A stretch of 64,000 nt of DNA from Buxus sempervirens (GCA_947561395.2 OX387186.1:9413888-9477887), one strand, 5' to 3'. Counted from the first letter of the stretch, positions 29,374 to 40,869 are shown. Numbers and translations: made by a program. The notes: generated by a model not told the origin, from the sequence alone.

Positions 29374-30000
29374 TTCATTATGTTTCGGCCTTCATTCTCT
29401 TGAAACGAATTTTACAACAAATATTAGACGTACCAGATCTGCAGGCGTTTCCTTTAGTCAGGTTCAGATTTGAAGGACAAGATTTGCTCTGGAAAGTTGA
29501 GCCTTGGTTTCAACCGCCAGAAGGTGAAATCTGATGGTTTCAACTCCGTGAAATTTAGATTGTGCTGGTCGAAACGGGTGAAGTTCTTGCAATAAAACAA
29601 AGTCGGTGCCGCTTTCGGTCAGCACCGGCAGAATATTAGGGCAATGAATCAGGTATTTATTGGCGCCTCTCCTCTCCTCTCTCTCTCTCTCGCTCTTGGA
29701 TCAGGTATTTATTGGCGCCTCCTCTCTCTCTCTCTCTCATTCTTTTTCCTTTTTCTTTCGAATGGTGAGGAGGGCGACGGTATGCCATCTCAGTAATCCT
29801 CCATCTCTCTCTTTTTATAGGTTTCGCAGGACATGCCGCGTGGTTGTGCGAAATTTAACGATTTTGACCGCCACAAGGTGAACGTTTGCGTGTGCTGGTC
29901 GAAACTGGTGAAGTTCTAGCAGTACACCGAAACTGGTGCCACTTCTGATTTGCGACTCATGTAAAGATCTTTATATATATTAGGACATACCTATCTTCCA
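29374..30000 (+). repeat. Local partial tandem duplication in copy A with CT microsatellites
   Basis: TCAGGTATTTATTGGCGCCT occurs at 29,649-29,668 and 29,701-29,720. GTGCTGGTCGAAAC occurs at 29,562 and 29,892, each followed by GGTGAAGTTCT. Copy B has each element once (53,742; 53,926). The CT tract in B is longer (53,762-53,799). Confidence 0.7.
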
Positions 30001-30202
30001 AAGGAAAAGGGTTGGACTCAAATCTTTGTAAGGAGAGGTGCATGATAGCAATATTTGGACTCAAATCTTAGTTTTCTAAACTAAGAATAGCAATATACAG
30101 TGTAGAAAATATATGGAAGCCAAATACTAACCAATGTGCAGGGAGTGTCACCATGCAGTTATTACCTTTGACTAATATATAGTCAGCTGTTGGAGAAAAT
30201 GT

Positions 30203-30300
30203 GAGCAGTAGAATGGTAGGGCAAATCTCCTTTGGAGGAGAGGAGTACACTAGAATCGTGAAGCCTCTGCGCCAAAGGAGACGGCCCTACTATTCATATA
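30203..30300 (-). ncRNA. MIR399: miR399 hairpin 1, copy A
   Basis: A 98 bp inverted repeat; both arms carry the miR399 signature. Read on the minus strand, the 3' arm gives a 21-mer at 30,237-30,217 that starts CTCCAAAGGAGA and continues TTTGCCCTA. Shifted by one base it starts with U (TCCAAAGGAGA). It differs from canonical miR399 only at the first two positions. The strand is chosen from the TATA and P1BS sites lying at 30,346-30,409. The plus-strand 3' arm (30,270-30,290) also resembles miR399 but has GG at the start of the GGCCC end. The family guides AGO1 to PHO2/UBC24 mRNA, raising phosphate uptake and transport. It may be a diverged or weak family member. Confidence 0.82.
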
Positions 30301-30345
30301 CCCACAAGAAGCTCTGGTCATGTCACCCCAAGACCTCCAAGCTCC

Positions 30346-30409
30346 ATTTATATGCCATTTAATTCGGACATAATGTTTGAATATGCGACAGCTCCTCAGT
30401 GGCATATGC
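30346..30409 (-). promoter_or_regulatory. P1BS pair and TATA box of miR399 hairpin 1, copy A
   Basis: P1BS sites (GNATATNC, bound by PHR1-type MYB-CC factors under phosphate starvation) are at 30,379-30,386 (GAATATGC on plus) and 30,402-30,409 (GCATATGC). The minus-strand TATAAAT is at 30,346-30,352, 26 bp from the nearer P1BS and about 46 bp before the hairpin. Confidence 0.75.
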
Positions 30410-30609
30410 TACAGTACAATCCCTTCCCCCAGCTTCTTTTTTTCCCTCCTTTTTTCCCACCTTTGCATCTCTCTCTCTAGATCTCTCTCTATCTCTCCGC
30501 CCCACTCACCCTCATGCTCTTTTTTTTATTGCTTTTCTCTTTCCTTTAGATGTGATTCCCCTTCGGGAGTTGAAATCATCTGCCATGCTTCCTTGAATTG
30601 CTCCCTGAT

Positions 30610-30741
30610 GTGGCCGTGAGATGCTGCCATGTAGAGCATCTCACGACCACTGTTTTTTCATGTGGAACCCACTTGATACATTTATAACAACCAAAAAACA
30701 GTGGCCGTGAGATGCTCCACATGGTAGCATCTCATGGCCAT
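30610..30741. repeat. Double foldback: 49 bp inverted arms that are each a hairpin
   Basis: Arms 30,610-30,658 and 30,693-30,741 are inverted copies with only a few differences. Each arm is itself a palindrome: GTGGCCGTGAGATGCT, a 9-base loop, then AGCATCTCACG.CCAC. The spacer is 34 bp. It lies about 200 bp upstream of the P1BS sites of miR399 hairpin 1. Copy B lacks 31 bp of the first arm. It is probably a small non-autonomous DNA element. Confidence 0.85.
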
Positions 30742-32171
30742 TGCAGGTGCCAATTCAGGCAAGCATGGCAGAAGATTTCATTCCCCCTTGCGGACATACA
30801 TGTCACCAATAACGAAAACTTGGAATAACACTCTTTCCGTAGATATGGATAACGATTTTAACGAACTTAAACTCTAATAGCTATCAATCAAGAAAATGGA
30901 AAAGTAGTTACTTGCATATTTCTTGTGCTTCGGTATTAAAAATGGTTTAGGAGACTGAAAGAAGCACATAAGTCAAATCACAGCATGTGGAACGATTAAT
31001 TGATTAGCAACTACTTTCATCTCCACATTTTCGATTCTGTTTGGAGAGAACATGTATGGAATTCCACGCTGTCATTGTTAAGAAGTTGTTTGGTATAACT
31101 TTTCAAAGTAAATTTAGTAGAATTCTCCATCTTGAAAAAGGATTAGCTGCCTACCTCAACCTCACGAGTGCATGTCATTGTCATGCATGCATGCGTTCAG
31201 ACCAATAAACTTGCATCTATGAATGCATGGCAAGTCTATATTTATATATGCCGATAAGGAAGATCTCCGCATAATGAGGCCATGCGCATCATGCATGAGA
31301 AAAGAAAATATTATCTGGAAGCAACTTCGAGCTTCTGCATAACTAATCGAATTTTGGGGTACATCAACTACATTCTGAAAACGAAGGGCTCAAACTAAGA
31401 ATATGGAGAACAATAGAAGAAAGGAGAACATGCTACTGGATCTTCCATCTCTTGGCTTTCTTTTTCCCATTAGTGGTTCATTCATTTTCTCTTTTTCTTT
31501 TTATCGTCTTTTCATTAATTGGTCAATGCAATGGGACCCGTTCCTTATTTTTCTCTTTGGTTGTTGACCCACCTCCCTAACCAGTTACACGGTGACAAAG
31601 AGCAAAGTTCGAAATGAAGATATTTCCAGAAATATATCAGGCCAAGTTCCACTTGATATAATGTGAATGAGAAATAGATCCACCCTCACCCTCATAAACA
31701 ATAACATAGTTACACTTGAAAATCACTCTTAAGATGTTGGATTCATTCAAATTTTTGGTCTTAATTAACCTGATCCATATCTCATCAAATAGCACCTATA
31801 TAATTGAGAAGCCGATTTTTGCTCGAGATCCATTGCTTTATAAGGAATTCTGAGTATATCTTATTCCTATAGTTTTAAATTCAGTTCAAGTTTATTAGCA
31901 TCTTAATTGCCATAATCTGGAGTGGATTCAAGCTCAAATCATTGTATTTTGGCAAAGTTTTAATTAATTTATAAAGATCTGTAAATTGTGTTAAAATAGA
32001 GATTTACAGAGCCCATAGAATCATCATATGGATGAATTTTTGAATGAAAGTAGTCTCATTTGAAATATCTGCATCTCTATTTTCTACAGACCAATTTTTA
32101 GGCATTTTTATAGAGCCAATATTGATTTATACTTAATCAAATTTGGGTACGTTTGCATGGTGTCAATTACA
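30742..32171. other. Duplicated non-coding DNA
   Basis: Matches copy B closely and holds no supported gene. The string GAACATGCT.C(T)GGATCTTCC at 31,425-31,446 is one of three related copies in this unit (also 38,244 and 39,273). Confidence 0.6.
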
Positions 32172-32382
32172 GAACCCATGACTTCATTTATTTATTTATT
32201 TTTTTTTAAAGAAAACCCACTATGGCATGAATAGCCATAGTGGCACTCCAGCGGTGGGAGGAGGGTTGAGGCAGACCCTGACCTGTATATTAATACCAAA
32301 AGGAAGATTTACACCTGCAAGGGGGGGACAAAGAACCTTACCCCTACAAGAAAAACCAACAGCCAAAAGGGAGAGCAACAAT

Positions 32383-32416
<34 letters not shown>

Positions 32417-34691
32417 ATCCAGCCTAACCCCAAAAAAACAATAAACCAACAAAACAACAAAACTACAAAACTAATGCCTAATGCCATACAAACCAGTTCG
32501 GTCATGAAATAAACAATTTCGAACCTGAGTGGGTAAATCTGAGTGAACAACATAGAGTTTCTTTGAGGATTGGGCGCATCCCTCGTTGGCAAGTGCATCT
32601 GCCATAGTGTTTGCTTCCCTAAAGACATGCTTCACAGGCCGGTTAGAAGTATTGAGTCTTGCTTTGATTTCTTTCCACCAGATAAAAAATCTCCATGGGA
32701 CGGAAGCCAAGCCATTAACAATATCAACCAAGACCTTGGAATCGGATTCAATATCGAGATCTTGGAAGCCATGGGAGTCCGCCAGTCGGAGGCCATCCCT
32801 TAAGGCAAGCAACTCAGCCAAAAGATTGGAGTTAAATCCATAACTAGCTGAAAAAGCCATCTGGAAAAGACCGGTAGAATTGCGAATGACTCCACCGCCT
32901 CCTGATATTCCTGGGTTGCCTTTAGAAGCTCCATCCACGTTCAAAATGAATGGAAAGGTCCTTTGTCGAATCCAACGAACAAAGAGAACTTTGGGGGGCC
33001 TGATATAAGGAGAAAAAATATTAATTTGATCCAATATCAAAGCACCTTCGAACTTACAGTTTTTTGAAGGCTTTGTGAGGTAGGATACTTCCTTCAACCA
33101 ATGCTGAACTTTTCTGATGATTTGGCTTGCAACCATGGCATCATCTTCAAATCTGCTTTTACACCTTGAGATCCATATTTCCCAACAAATAAACAAAGGA
33201 GTTGCTTTGAACAATAGGCTACACTGGTCAGTAAAGCTAGCACTAAACCAAAAGGATACTCTGGTGGCTAAGTCTTGGAGGGGGTGAAACTGGCTTTGAA
33301 AACAATTGGTGAAGTATTCCCAAACAGATTGAGCAATATCACCAAAAGAGAAAAGATGATTGAGAGTTTCAAGTCTTTTGTTGAAACAACAATTACACTG
33401 AGAGCACATCTGGATCCCACTGAGTTGGATCCTTTCATCTGAAGGAATCGCCCCCTTCAACATTTTCCAGAAGAACACAGAAATCTTATTTGGTATAAAA
33501 TTCATCCAAATAGTTTTACTCCAGGGAAAGGAAACTCCACGAGTTCTAATAATGCTCCAAGCAGAGGAGGTAGAAAAAATACCTGAAGAAGAAGGCTTCC
33601 ACAAAGGCTTATCTTTGAGATTAGAAAGGTTCAGATGAAGGTCCTCAATACGAGAGATTATGTCTTGGGGAAGAACATCCTTAAGAGCGTCAAGATTCCA
33701 GACACCAAGGGGTGTAATGAAATCACTCACCCGCGCTTCAGGAAGAGGTAAATCCTCACCTTGAAGGAAATCCACCAATTTCCCTAAGTGAGACCAGTGG
33801 TCAAACCAGAAGCTAACATTACCTTCCTCTATGGCCCAAGCCGTATTGTCAGAGATAACATCCTTCACTTTGAGGATTGCTTTCCATAGTTTTGAACTTC
33901 CACACCTGTCCTTGAGATCTTGAGAATGGTTCCTACCACAGTACTTTGCTCGCATGAAGTCTGCCCATAGGCTTTCCCCATAGAGAACCCTCCATCCCAT
34001 CTTTATGTGAAGACTCTTCATGACTTCTGCAATAGACTTGACGTCCAGACCACCTTCTGCTTTGGGCATTGCAATTCTGTCCCATCTTAACCAGTGCTTC
34101 TTGACCCCATGTTCAGGGCTCTCTCCCCAGAAGAAATTAGTAAATAGACCGTCGATTCTTTTCAAGGCAGCTTTAGGAAGAGGGATAGCGGATAAAGAAT
34201 GGATTGGAATGCTAGACAAGACACTTTGAATGAGTGTCAGTTTCCCACCATGAGACAAGAGTTTGGATTTCCAGCCACTGATACGCTTTTGAATCTTCTC
34301 AAGAACTTCAGAAAACATGGGTAGAGATGCTCTTCCATGGAATAAAGGGACCCCCAAATATTTAATTGGCAAACTGACCTTTCTGAAACCAGAGAGGGAC
34401 TGAAGCATATCCAATCTAGAAGGAGATATTTTGTTGGATGCAATGAGACAGCTCTTGGACTTATTAACTGATTGACCCGAAGCTTCCTCATAAGCGTTGA
34501 GAAACTTTAGAAGATTAACCATAGAAGATCTTTTCCCATTTGAGAAAATTAGCACATCGTCTGCAAACAAAATGTGGGAAACACGGACAGGCATTCTACC
34601 TGTATGGTAGCTGCCAATAGAGCCTTCCTGAACCAGAGAGAGCACCCCTCTGCTAAGAACCTCTTCTGCTATGAACCCATGACTTCATTTA
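32172..34691 (-). mobile_element. 5'-truncated L1-type LINE, 2.48 kb, with 19 bp target duplication
   Basis: The element is 32,191-34,672, flanked by perfect 19 bp repeats GAACCCATGACTTCATTTA (32,172-32,190 and 34,673-34,691). Copy B has the single empty site near 56,206. The plus strand starts with a T-rich poly(A) complement, so the LINE reads on the minus strand. Endonuclease and the first part of RT are missing through 5' truncation. The 3' UTR contains a run of 32 G (plus strand) at 32,383-32,414. Confidence 0.97.
32471..34672 (-). CDS. LINE ORF2 C-terminal part: RT end, zf-RVT and RNase H, open frame
   Basis: The frame is open from the truncation point (AEEVLSRG...) to the stop at 32,471, about 733 codons with no interior stop. 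HILFADDVLIF carries the FADD pair of RT motif C. Thumb and connection follow (PIKYLGVPLF; SGWKSKLLSHGGKLTLI). The zf-RVT region is in the middle (PLWKPSSSGIFSTSSAW; NKISVFFWKML). A plant-type RNase H is at the end (LNVDGASKGNPG, LDIESDSKVLVD, REANTMADALANEG) with its D-E-D residues present. Intact reading suggests a recent insertion. Without endonuclease and the RT front half it cannot move by itself, and there is no natural start codon. Confidence 0.93.
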   Translation of the reverse strand: MAEEVLSRGVLSLVQEGSIGSYHTGRMPVRVSHILFADDVLIFSNGKRSSMVNLLKFLNAYEEASGQSVNKSKSCLIASNKISPSRLDMLQSLSGFRKVSLPIKYLGVPLFHGRASLPMFSEVLEKIQKRISGWKSKLLSHGGKLTLIQSVLSSIPIHSLSAIPLPKAALKRIDGLFTNFFWGESPEHGVKKHWLRWDRIAMPKAEGGLDVKSIAEVMKSLHIKMGWRVLYGESLWADFMRAKYCGRNHSQDLKDRCGSSKLWKAILKVKDVISDNTAWAIEEGNVSFWFDHWSHLGKLVDFLQGEDLPLPEARVSDFITPLGVWNLDALKDVLPQDIISRIEDLHLNLSNLKDKPLWKPSSSGIFSTSSAWSIIRTRGVSFPWSKTIWMNFIPNKISVFFWKMLKGAIPSDERIQLSGIQMCSQCNCCFNKRLETLNHLFSFGDIAQSVWEYFTNCFQSQFHPLQDLATRVSFWFSASFTDQCSLLFKATPLFICWEIWISRCKSRFEDDAMVASQIIRKVQHWLKEVSYLTKPSKNCKFEGALILDQINIFSPYIRPPKVLFVRWIRQRTFPFILNVDGASKGNPGISGGGGVIRNSTGLFQMAFSASYGFNSNLLAELLALRDGLRLADSHGFQDLDIESDSKVLVDIVNGLASVPWRFFIWWKEIKARLNTSNRPVKHVFREANTMADALANEGCAQSSKKLYVVHSDLPTQVRNCLFHDRTGLYGIRH

Positions 34692-35830
34692 GATTTGAGT
34701 CTTTTTTATCAATCAAAATTAGTTTTAATTAATTTTGATATAAAATAAAGGTTCTATATTTATTGATCCTAAGCTGCTCAGTAGCAGATCATGGGATCTA
34801 TCATGATATTTTTAAAATTTTAGGAGTATAAAGCTTAAAATGGATGGATTTTGGAGTGAAATTTAAGCTGAGCATCTCTGATTCCAACAAGCCAACTTTT
34901 AGAAATATATATGTAAGCAATTTCTAGTTACGATTGGATGAAATTAGCATGATCTTCACTTTCTTAGTTGATGTACCTATAGCTTTGTCAGAGCATAACT
35001 AGCTCAATATTATTCATATTTGAGTGATTTTAATCATTGAATTTTCCTCGTGGAGTTTTATTTCAAATATAATTTTTTGACTTGAATTTGTTTAAAATTG
35101 AGGATGCTTTGTTTGTTTAGAATTGCATTGCTCAACAGTGGCTCCAAGCGTTAGTCAAGCCATTTCAAATCCAAGCTTGGATTTGCATTTTTCATTATCA
35201 GAGTATGATAATTTTCTTATCAAAGAGTTTTGATCGTGATAATCAATGAAGGTCTTCCTAATCTATAAGGTGATCATCATTGGAAATTATACATTCTTTT
35301 TTTTTTTTTTCATTGTTTTATTTTAGTTTCTTTCTTTTTGCAAAGAAATTAAAAATGATGAAAAATTACCATTTAAGGATGGATGAGTGGTTGTATTTAA
35401 TAGCTTCCTCATTCATAAACTAACCCCCTTGAATCTGGTTTTAATCGGTGTTGCTATACAATTTTTTTCAATGGTGGTGACTCCCAATTCATATTAATCT
35501 CGTGTAAGATTCATGGGGATGCGATGATGCTCATGGTTTTTCAATCCCTAGTTACATCTTTTATCATTTTTAATTTGAATACTGATATCTTTTTGTTCCC
35601 TTTGTACTACCTTGAAATATTCTTTTACAAATAATTTTATTGTAGATTTGTCCTACTATCTTTAATTTTTCTTCAATCATTACTGACGTTTATTTTGAAT
35701 TCGGAACTCATTAATGCAAGAATGAGTAGGGAAAGTTAGATGTTTGGTTTAGACCTTTCCACTTATTTTAAAGAATCACAAATTACAAGCTTGCCACCTT
35801 TCTAACTTTAAAAACCACCCACCCCCCCCC

Positions 35831-35868
<38 letters not shown>

Positions 35869-37186
35869 TTTTATTCAATTAATTAAATGATAACTTACTT
35901 CTTGTCTCAAGAAGAATGTTACAGAGAGACCATTTTCATGCGAGAAACGGATGGATGGATGCCCCTGCAGTTGCGGAACCACCTTATTGCAGTGGCGGAT
36001 GGATGGATGCCCAAGCGAGATGACAACAAATCCCGATGCTTCCCGATTCCAAGACAACCTTTGATGTAGCAGGTTTTGAATTAGTACCATGAAAGTGGAG
36101 ATCTTGAATTTTAGGATTCAAAGAAGAATTTATTTCGTTATTTTGTTATCTTGTTCGATGTGATGATTAGAGGAAGTATGTCGGATCTAATGTGGTGGAG
36201 ACACATTTGAATGGATAGATACTCGTCAACAGGGCCGCCTTTCACGGTTTGAGCCACTCGACATTTGGTGGGATTCACCATTAATGGAGTCCTTTTTCGA
36301 GAAAATAAACTCAATCGGTTAATCATAATTAACTTTCACATTGCTTGGAAACGTCATAACATGAATATATGACAGTGTTCATGATGGTCAAGCTCGTTGG
36401 CTCGCCTGATCAGGCTGCTCAATGGTATTTAAGAACCAGGTTCGTTCCTATTCAATGTATTGCCAGAACACGTGCAAAACCCTTATTTAATCATAAACAT
36501 GATTTCTTCATCAGTATTTTGTTTTATATGACCTAGTTCCTGTTCTTAAATTGGACAGAAAATTTCCGCTTTTTCTTTCCTTATTGTGTTTGGGCCAAAT
36601 GAATTCATCTATATTAAATTTAGAATATACAAAATAAAAGTAAGTGTAATTCTAATGATCTCCGAGGTCTAAATGTTTGAGAGAATCAGTTGGATTGGTA
36701 TCTCAACCGGACATCCTAATCCTTCATTAAATATAGATTTATGTTACAAGAGGAGATGAAATAGAAAGGACAATATCAAATGATATTCTTTGCAAATAAA
36801 CGAATCAGAGGTAAAAAACCCAGAACTTTTTGATTAACCCCATGTATGTTGTCAGCTCGTAGCCCTCATATCCTGATCGCTGTTTGTAGAGCTTGTCACA
36901 GGAGAAATCCAGGACTTCTTCAATCTGAATGTTTGAATCTGTTCTTCCCCAAACTCACATCTTTACTACAAAGCAAATGATAATGATGTCACACAAATGA
37001 TTTAATAATACCCACTCCATAAAAGTAGGGTTAAATGTCAACGAGTAGGTCCTCATTTACATCATCCATCGATGACCATTTCGCTTCCTGAAAATAAATA
37101 GCTTCTGTGGGCCTTGTCAACGTTCACCTGTCAACGCCAGAAATGAAATTACTGTCAAAAAGATATTCTATTTGAAATTGTGAGGG
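34692..37186. other. Duplicated non-coding DNA with a long poly-C tract
   Basis: A run of 47 C lies at 35,832-35,878, after a shorter C-rich stretch. Around 35,945-36,020 the string GGATGGATGCCC occurs twice beside TGCAGTTGCGG and TGCAGTGGCGG, at the place where copy B carries a hAT MITE. About 410 bp (36,384-36,795) is absent from B. No gene seen. Confidence 0.6.
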
Positions 37187-37280
37187 GAAATGGCAGGGCA
37201 ATTCTCCTTTGGCAGAAACCAGTGCAATTAACCTGCACAAGCACTGTTTCTCTGCCAAAGGAGAAACTGCCCCGTTATTC
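37187..37280 (-). ncRNA. MIR399: miR399 hairpin 2, copy A (canonical mature sequence)
   Basis: On the minus strand the 3' arm gives a 21-mer at 37,214-37,194 that starts TGCCAAAGGAGA and ends ATTGCCCTG, which as I recall is a canonical miR399 isoform. The opposite arm (37,253-37,275) is its star, with a small bulge. Read on the plus strand the 3' arm would carry an extra base (GGAGAAACTGCCC) and fit the family worse. Promoter elements at 37,345-37,405 also point to the minus strand. Expected role: phosphate-starvation-induced silencing of PHO2/UBC24. The loop is about 40 bases with its own small GTGCA/TGCAC stem. Confidence 0.93.
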
Positions 37281-37344
37281 TTGGTCTACACTCACAAATG
37301 CCTTGCCTGCACCATTTCACTGCTTGTGTTGTGAACGTCAAGCC

Positions 37345-37405
37345 CTTTTATACTGCATGATTCGCACTTCAGCTTGGATATACCAAGTGCAGGAATGGCA
37401 TATTC
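37345..37405 (-). promoter_or_regulatory. P1BS pair and TATA box of miR399 hairpin 2, copy A
   Basis: On the minus strand GAATATGC (37,405-37,398) and GTATATCC (37,383-37,376) fit GNATATNC. TATAAAAG is at 37,352-37,345, 23 bp downstream of the nearer P1BS and 64 bp before the hairpin. Confidence 0.82.
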
Positions 37406-39817
37406 CAGGACTGTTCCTCTAGCGCTTAAAGCTCACTTTTTGCTGTTGCATTTGTGGTCCCTTTTTTCTCACCTGTGGCCCCTCTTCATGTTAATTATGA
37501 GCATGAGAATGGAAATAAGTAGCTTCAAGGAAATGTTACTTGAACTTTTTCATGCCTTTCAAGTCAAGAAAGAAGTTCATCCAGAGAACTTGTTTCTTTT
37601 TGACTTGATAATAAACAAACAGTACTTTCTGATTGAAGATTAAAAGTGCTACATGGACTTTTAACCTTCCTATATGTGTTTTAATTCAGATTCGCCACGA
37701 CTTTTGATCGTAACTTCTTTGAAGAAACTAGTTCACATTTCACCAATTGAAATGTTTCAGGTGCTACTTTAATCTACGTTCACATGCACCAATTTTGTGA
37801 TAAGATGCATGTAAATGTTTTGAAATATATGGTCCCTTGAAAGTTAAAAAGTTGTATTCTCTCTGAATTGATGCATAACATGAAAGAGGTTTCATTAAAT
37901 TCCTTTTCTCCATATCGTCGTATCGAATCTTGTTCTGGAGTCTATATGAGGTTCTAAATAAATTTTAGGATATCCAGGTATAGAGGCTTTCAACATATTA
38001 TACTTTCACTGAATGCGCCGCACCATTGCAAAGAATGAATGAAGCATAAGAATAGGTTTATTCGATAAGAATGTATGCGTGCTCTCAGTCTGTGTGACAT
38101 TGTAAGTAACTAGAACTTGTGCGCATACAGATGGAAGCATAAATGGGATCTGATTTTCTGCTGATTTTCAATTCACGACAGCCACAAAAACTAACAATTA
38201 ATGGAGAAAAATATAAAGAGTAGGCAAGCAGATAGTGTCCATTAGAGAACATGCTCCCGGATCTTCCCTTTTGTCGAGTTCCTTTCTGTCCTTTTTCTTT
38301 CTTCCTTTGGATGGTAATATGCTAATAGCTCCAGCTGGTAAAAGTAGCCTTCGCATTTTTCACTTATGGATTGGATTTGTTGCGGATTGTGTCTAGCTTT
38401 ATTTTACTGGACCACAGAAGAATACCTTTAAAAAATTTAGAGGGAGGAGAGACAAGTCACTTCATTTGTTTCCCTATGGATCATTCAGAATCTCTCCCTC
38501 TTTTGTTTTTTCTTTTGTAATTTGAAACCCCATTACCAATTCCGAAATGGGAATGTCTTACAAACAATAGGTCTGGTTTCAAATAATGGAGAACTACTCA
38601 TATTAAACAGCCATGTAAATACACCTATGGTTTGGGTGATATTGTTCTGTTAGAAAAAACCTGATTAGATTTTGATGTAAGAGCTGCCGTTGCCAAGAAT
38701 TCTAAAAGGGCCTAAACTTGAGGTATCTCTCTCCGCTTATATAAGCTTTATGATGAAAAATTTTGGGGCAGAAAAATGCTACTCATCAAGTCGGAAAATC
38801 TACTTAATTTTCAATAGGTCACCAAAGTGTCTGAAATAAAATCCTCAAAGATATTAATTTTTATGTGTGCGTCCTGTGTACAAGGATACAGTAGTGCAGC
38901 CTTATATAAGGACCTAATGGTGTCAATGCCTGAGCTCGCGGATTGGTTTGGCGGGGTGGCTGGGTTTCTCACATCAAACTTCTGAATACAAGTAGAAAGT
39001 TTTCACAGTCTTGAAGCTTCTGCTGTCATTTCTAAGTTGGAGATAGATCATCAGACTTGTACATACAAGCATTTGTCTGTACACAATACTGTATGAATGT
39101 GTATAAATGCAATGAATCATACATGTGACTCTATACAGATCCAACAGCCAACATACAAAATTAATGTAACCAGGGACTTTTATGTAGAAGTACTTTGTTA
39201 TCCACCTTTTGACCTCAAGAAAGATCAAAGGCCACCACTTTAAGGAAAGTAAGAGCCAAGGTGCGCGAATAGAAGAACATTCTCCCGGATCTTCCTTCTG
39301 TAATTGGCTTCTTCAAATTTTCTTTCCTTAAATCTCGCTGGTATATTGGTATAAAAGGATATCCCAATGTTGATACTTCTCCTTAAAAAAAATTTATATG
39401 ATTTTATTCCTTAAAACCCACGTTGCTTTCAAAGAGTAGCGACTGAGAGAAGAATCAAAAGTACGGTTATTAATGTTAAGACACAAGGAAAAAGGAGAAT
39501 TTGTTCCTGTGTGGACCACAAACAATATAAATGAAGTCTTCTAGGTCAAAGATTGCTGACTAAATCTATCTGTTTCCATCCACCGCATGCACAACCGTTC
39601 AAAACAAAAATTAATGTTGTAATTTATTTATTAAAAGTAAACGCATTCATTATTTATTACCATAATTTTACTTTAATTTCAATTAAGGATGATTTATTAC
39701 TGTAACTTGTAGAGAAATTCCATCTTTTGAAGGCAGCCCTTTTACAAGGGAGCCAAGGCTGTGAGGGCTGGAAACAGGACCACTGTTCTTATGCCACTTA
39801 AAAGGGATTGTGCCGTT
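37406..39817. other. Duplicated spacer between miR399 hairpins 2 and 3
   Basis: No gene is supported. Two further copies of the GAACAT(G/T)CTCCCGGATCTTCC string lie at 38,244-38,267 and 39,273-39,295. Copy B matches closely. Confidence 0.6.
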
Positions 39818-39855
39818 GGATATGCGCTCTGTGCATGAATCAGAGCCCTATAAAT
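39818..39855 (+). promoter_or_regulatory. P1BS site and TATA box of miR399 hairpin 3, copy A
   Basis: GGATATGC (39,818-39,825) fits the P1BS consensus. TATAAAT (39,849-39,855) follows after 23 bp. The hairpin begins about 50 bp further on. Same layout as hairpins 1 and 2, but on the plus strand. Confidence 0.82.
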
Positions 39856-39905
39856 GTATGCACAAATATTACATCTTCATGGACTCAGATAAGCAAGCAT
39901 GCACA

Positions 39906-40013
39906 GATGCATTACGGGGCAATCCTACTTTGGCAGCTTCCTTGGCTAGATGTGAAGTTTTCATATTGTGGCAGAGTTAGCCCTACTGCCAAAGGAGATT
40001 TGCCCAGCAATTC
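39906..40013 (+). ncRNA. MIR399: miR399 hairpin 3, copy A (canonical mature sequence)
   Basis: The 3' arm at 39,987-40,007 is a 21-mer starting TGCCAAAGGAGA and ending TTTGCCCAG, a canonical miR399 form. The 5' arm at about 39,917-39,937 (GGGCAATCCTACTTTGGCAG) is the star, with mismatches. Precursor length about 108 bases. Divergent in orientation from hairpins 1 and 2. Expected to respond to phosphate starvation through PHR1. Confidence 0.93.
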
Positions 40014-40869
40014 ACCTGTACAGTTATACCTTCTCATGCACCATGCACCGGCCATTAAAGACGATACTTTTCTTTGCTTAGAAGTTTCACAAAAATGCTA
40101 TTCAAGAATTCATTCCCGAAGACTCACATGACCATACGGTAGTGCTTTTTATTTCTTTTCCTTTTTGACCTGTTTTAGTCTGGATTGAGAAGATCATCTA
40201 CGTATTGTGAGCCCGTGAAACGGGTTCTTTCCTTTCTCTCTCCTTCTTTAGAGAGTGAAATTATTATTTTTTACTCTTTTTATTGTAGCTGCTTGTGTGG
40301 CAAACAGCCGTTGGGTACTATACAGCTCCTTTTAGGGCTGGACTTCCTTCTCTTGGGCAATATCTAACAATTGACGCATATAAATGTGTAGTACAGTCTT
40401 TTAATGGTGGTCGACTCATGCAAAAGAATGTCAAGACCGAGTTAATTCTGAAGTATTCTGCATAAGAGGTGTTCGTCATCCCTGGCAAGAATGCATATCA
40501 TTTGTTAGAATATCAGATTTTTTTCTTTGCAATCTATGCAACATAATGGGGATTCTACGCAATCTATACAGAAGAATGGGAGACCATTTCAGAAGCAGAT
40601 TTCTGATCTTAACTTTTATTTTTTTGTGAAAGATGGTTCAAGTTGCAGTATACGAACCATTCTATATTTGTAAATTTGGTTCTTATTGTATATTTGTTTA
40701 TTATAGAAACTTGCCTTCTCCCAAAAAAAAAAAAAAAGTAGTGTATATATCTGATATTATTTCAGATTCTTGCTATAAGTATTGAACCCTAATTATCTAG
40801 TTTCCTAGCAAGATCTTGGTGAAAGTATAGAAACAAAGTTACCAATGATCTTGTCAGGAGGTGGTATCT
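40014..40869. other. Duplicated non-coding DNA with an A-run
   Basis: A 15-base A-run at 40,723-40,737 (12 in copy B at 63,357-63,368) follows CTTGCCTTCTCCC. It may mark the end of an old retroposed sequence. No gene seen. Confidence 0.4.

Noticed and set aside
32227..32427. Plus-strand frame ending in poly-glycine
   Set aside because: Produced by the 32-G run in the LINE 3' UTR on the opposite strand.
37187..37280. miR399 read on the plus strand at hairpin 2
   Set aside because: The plus-strand 3' arm has an extra base in the mature region (GGAGAAACTGCCC), while the minus strand gives the canonical sequence and has TATA and P1BS sites upstream.
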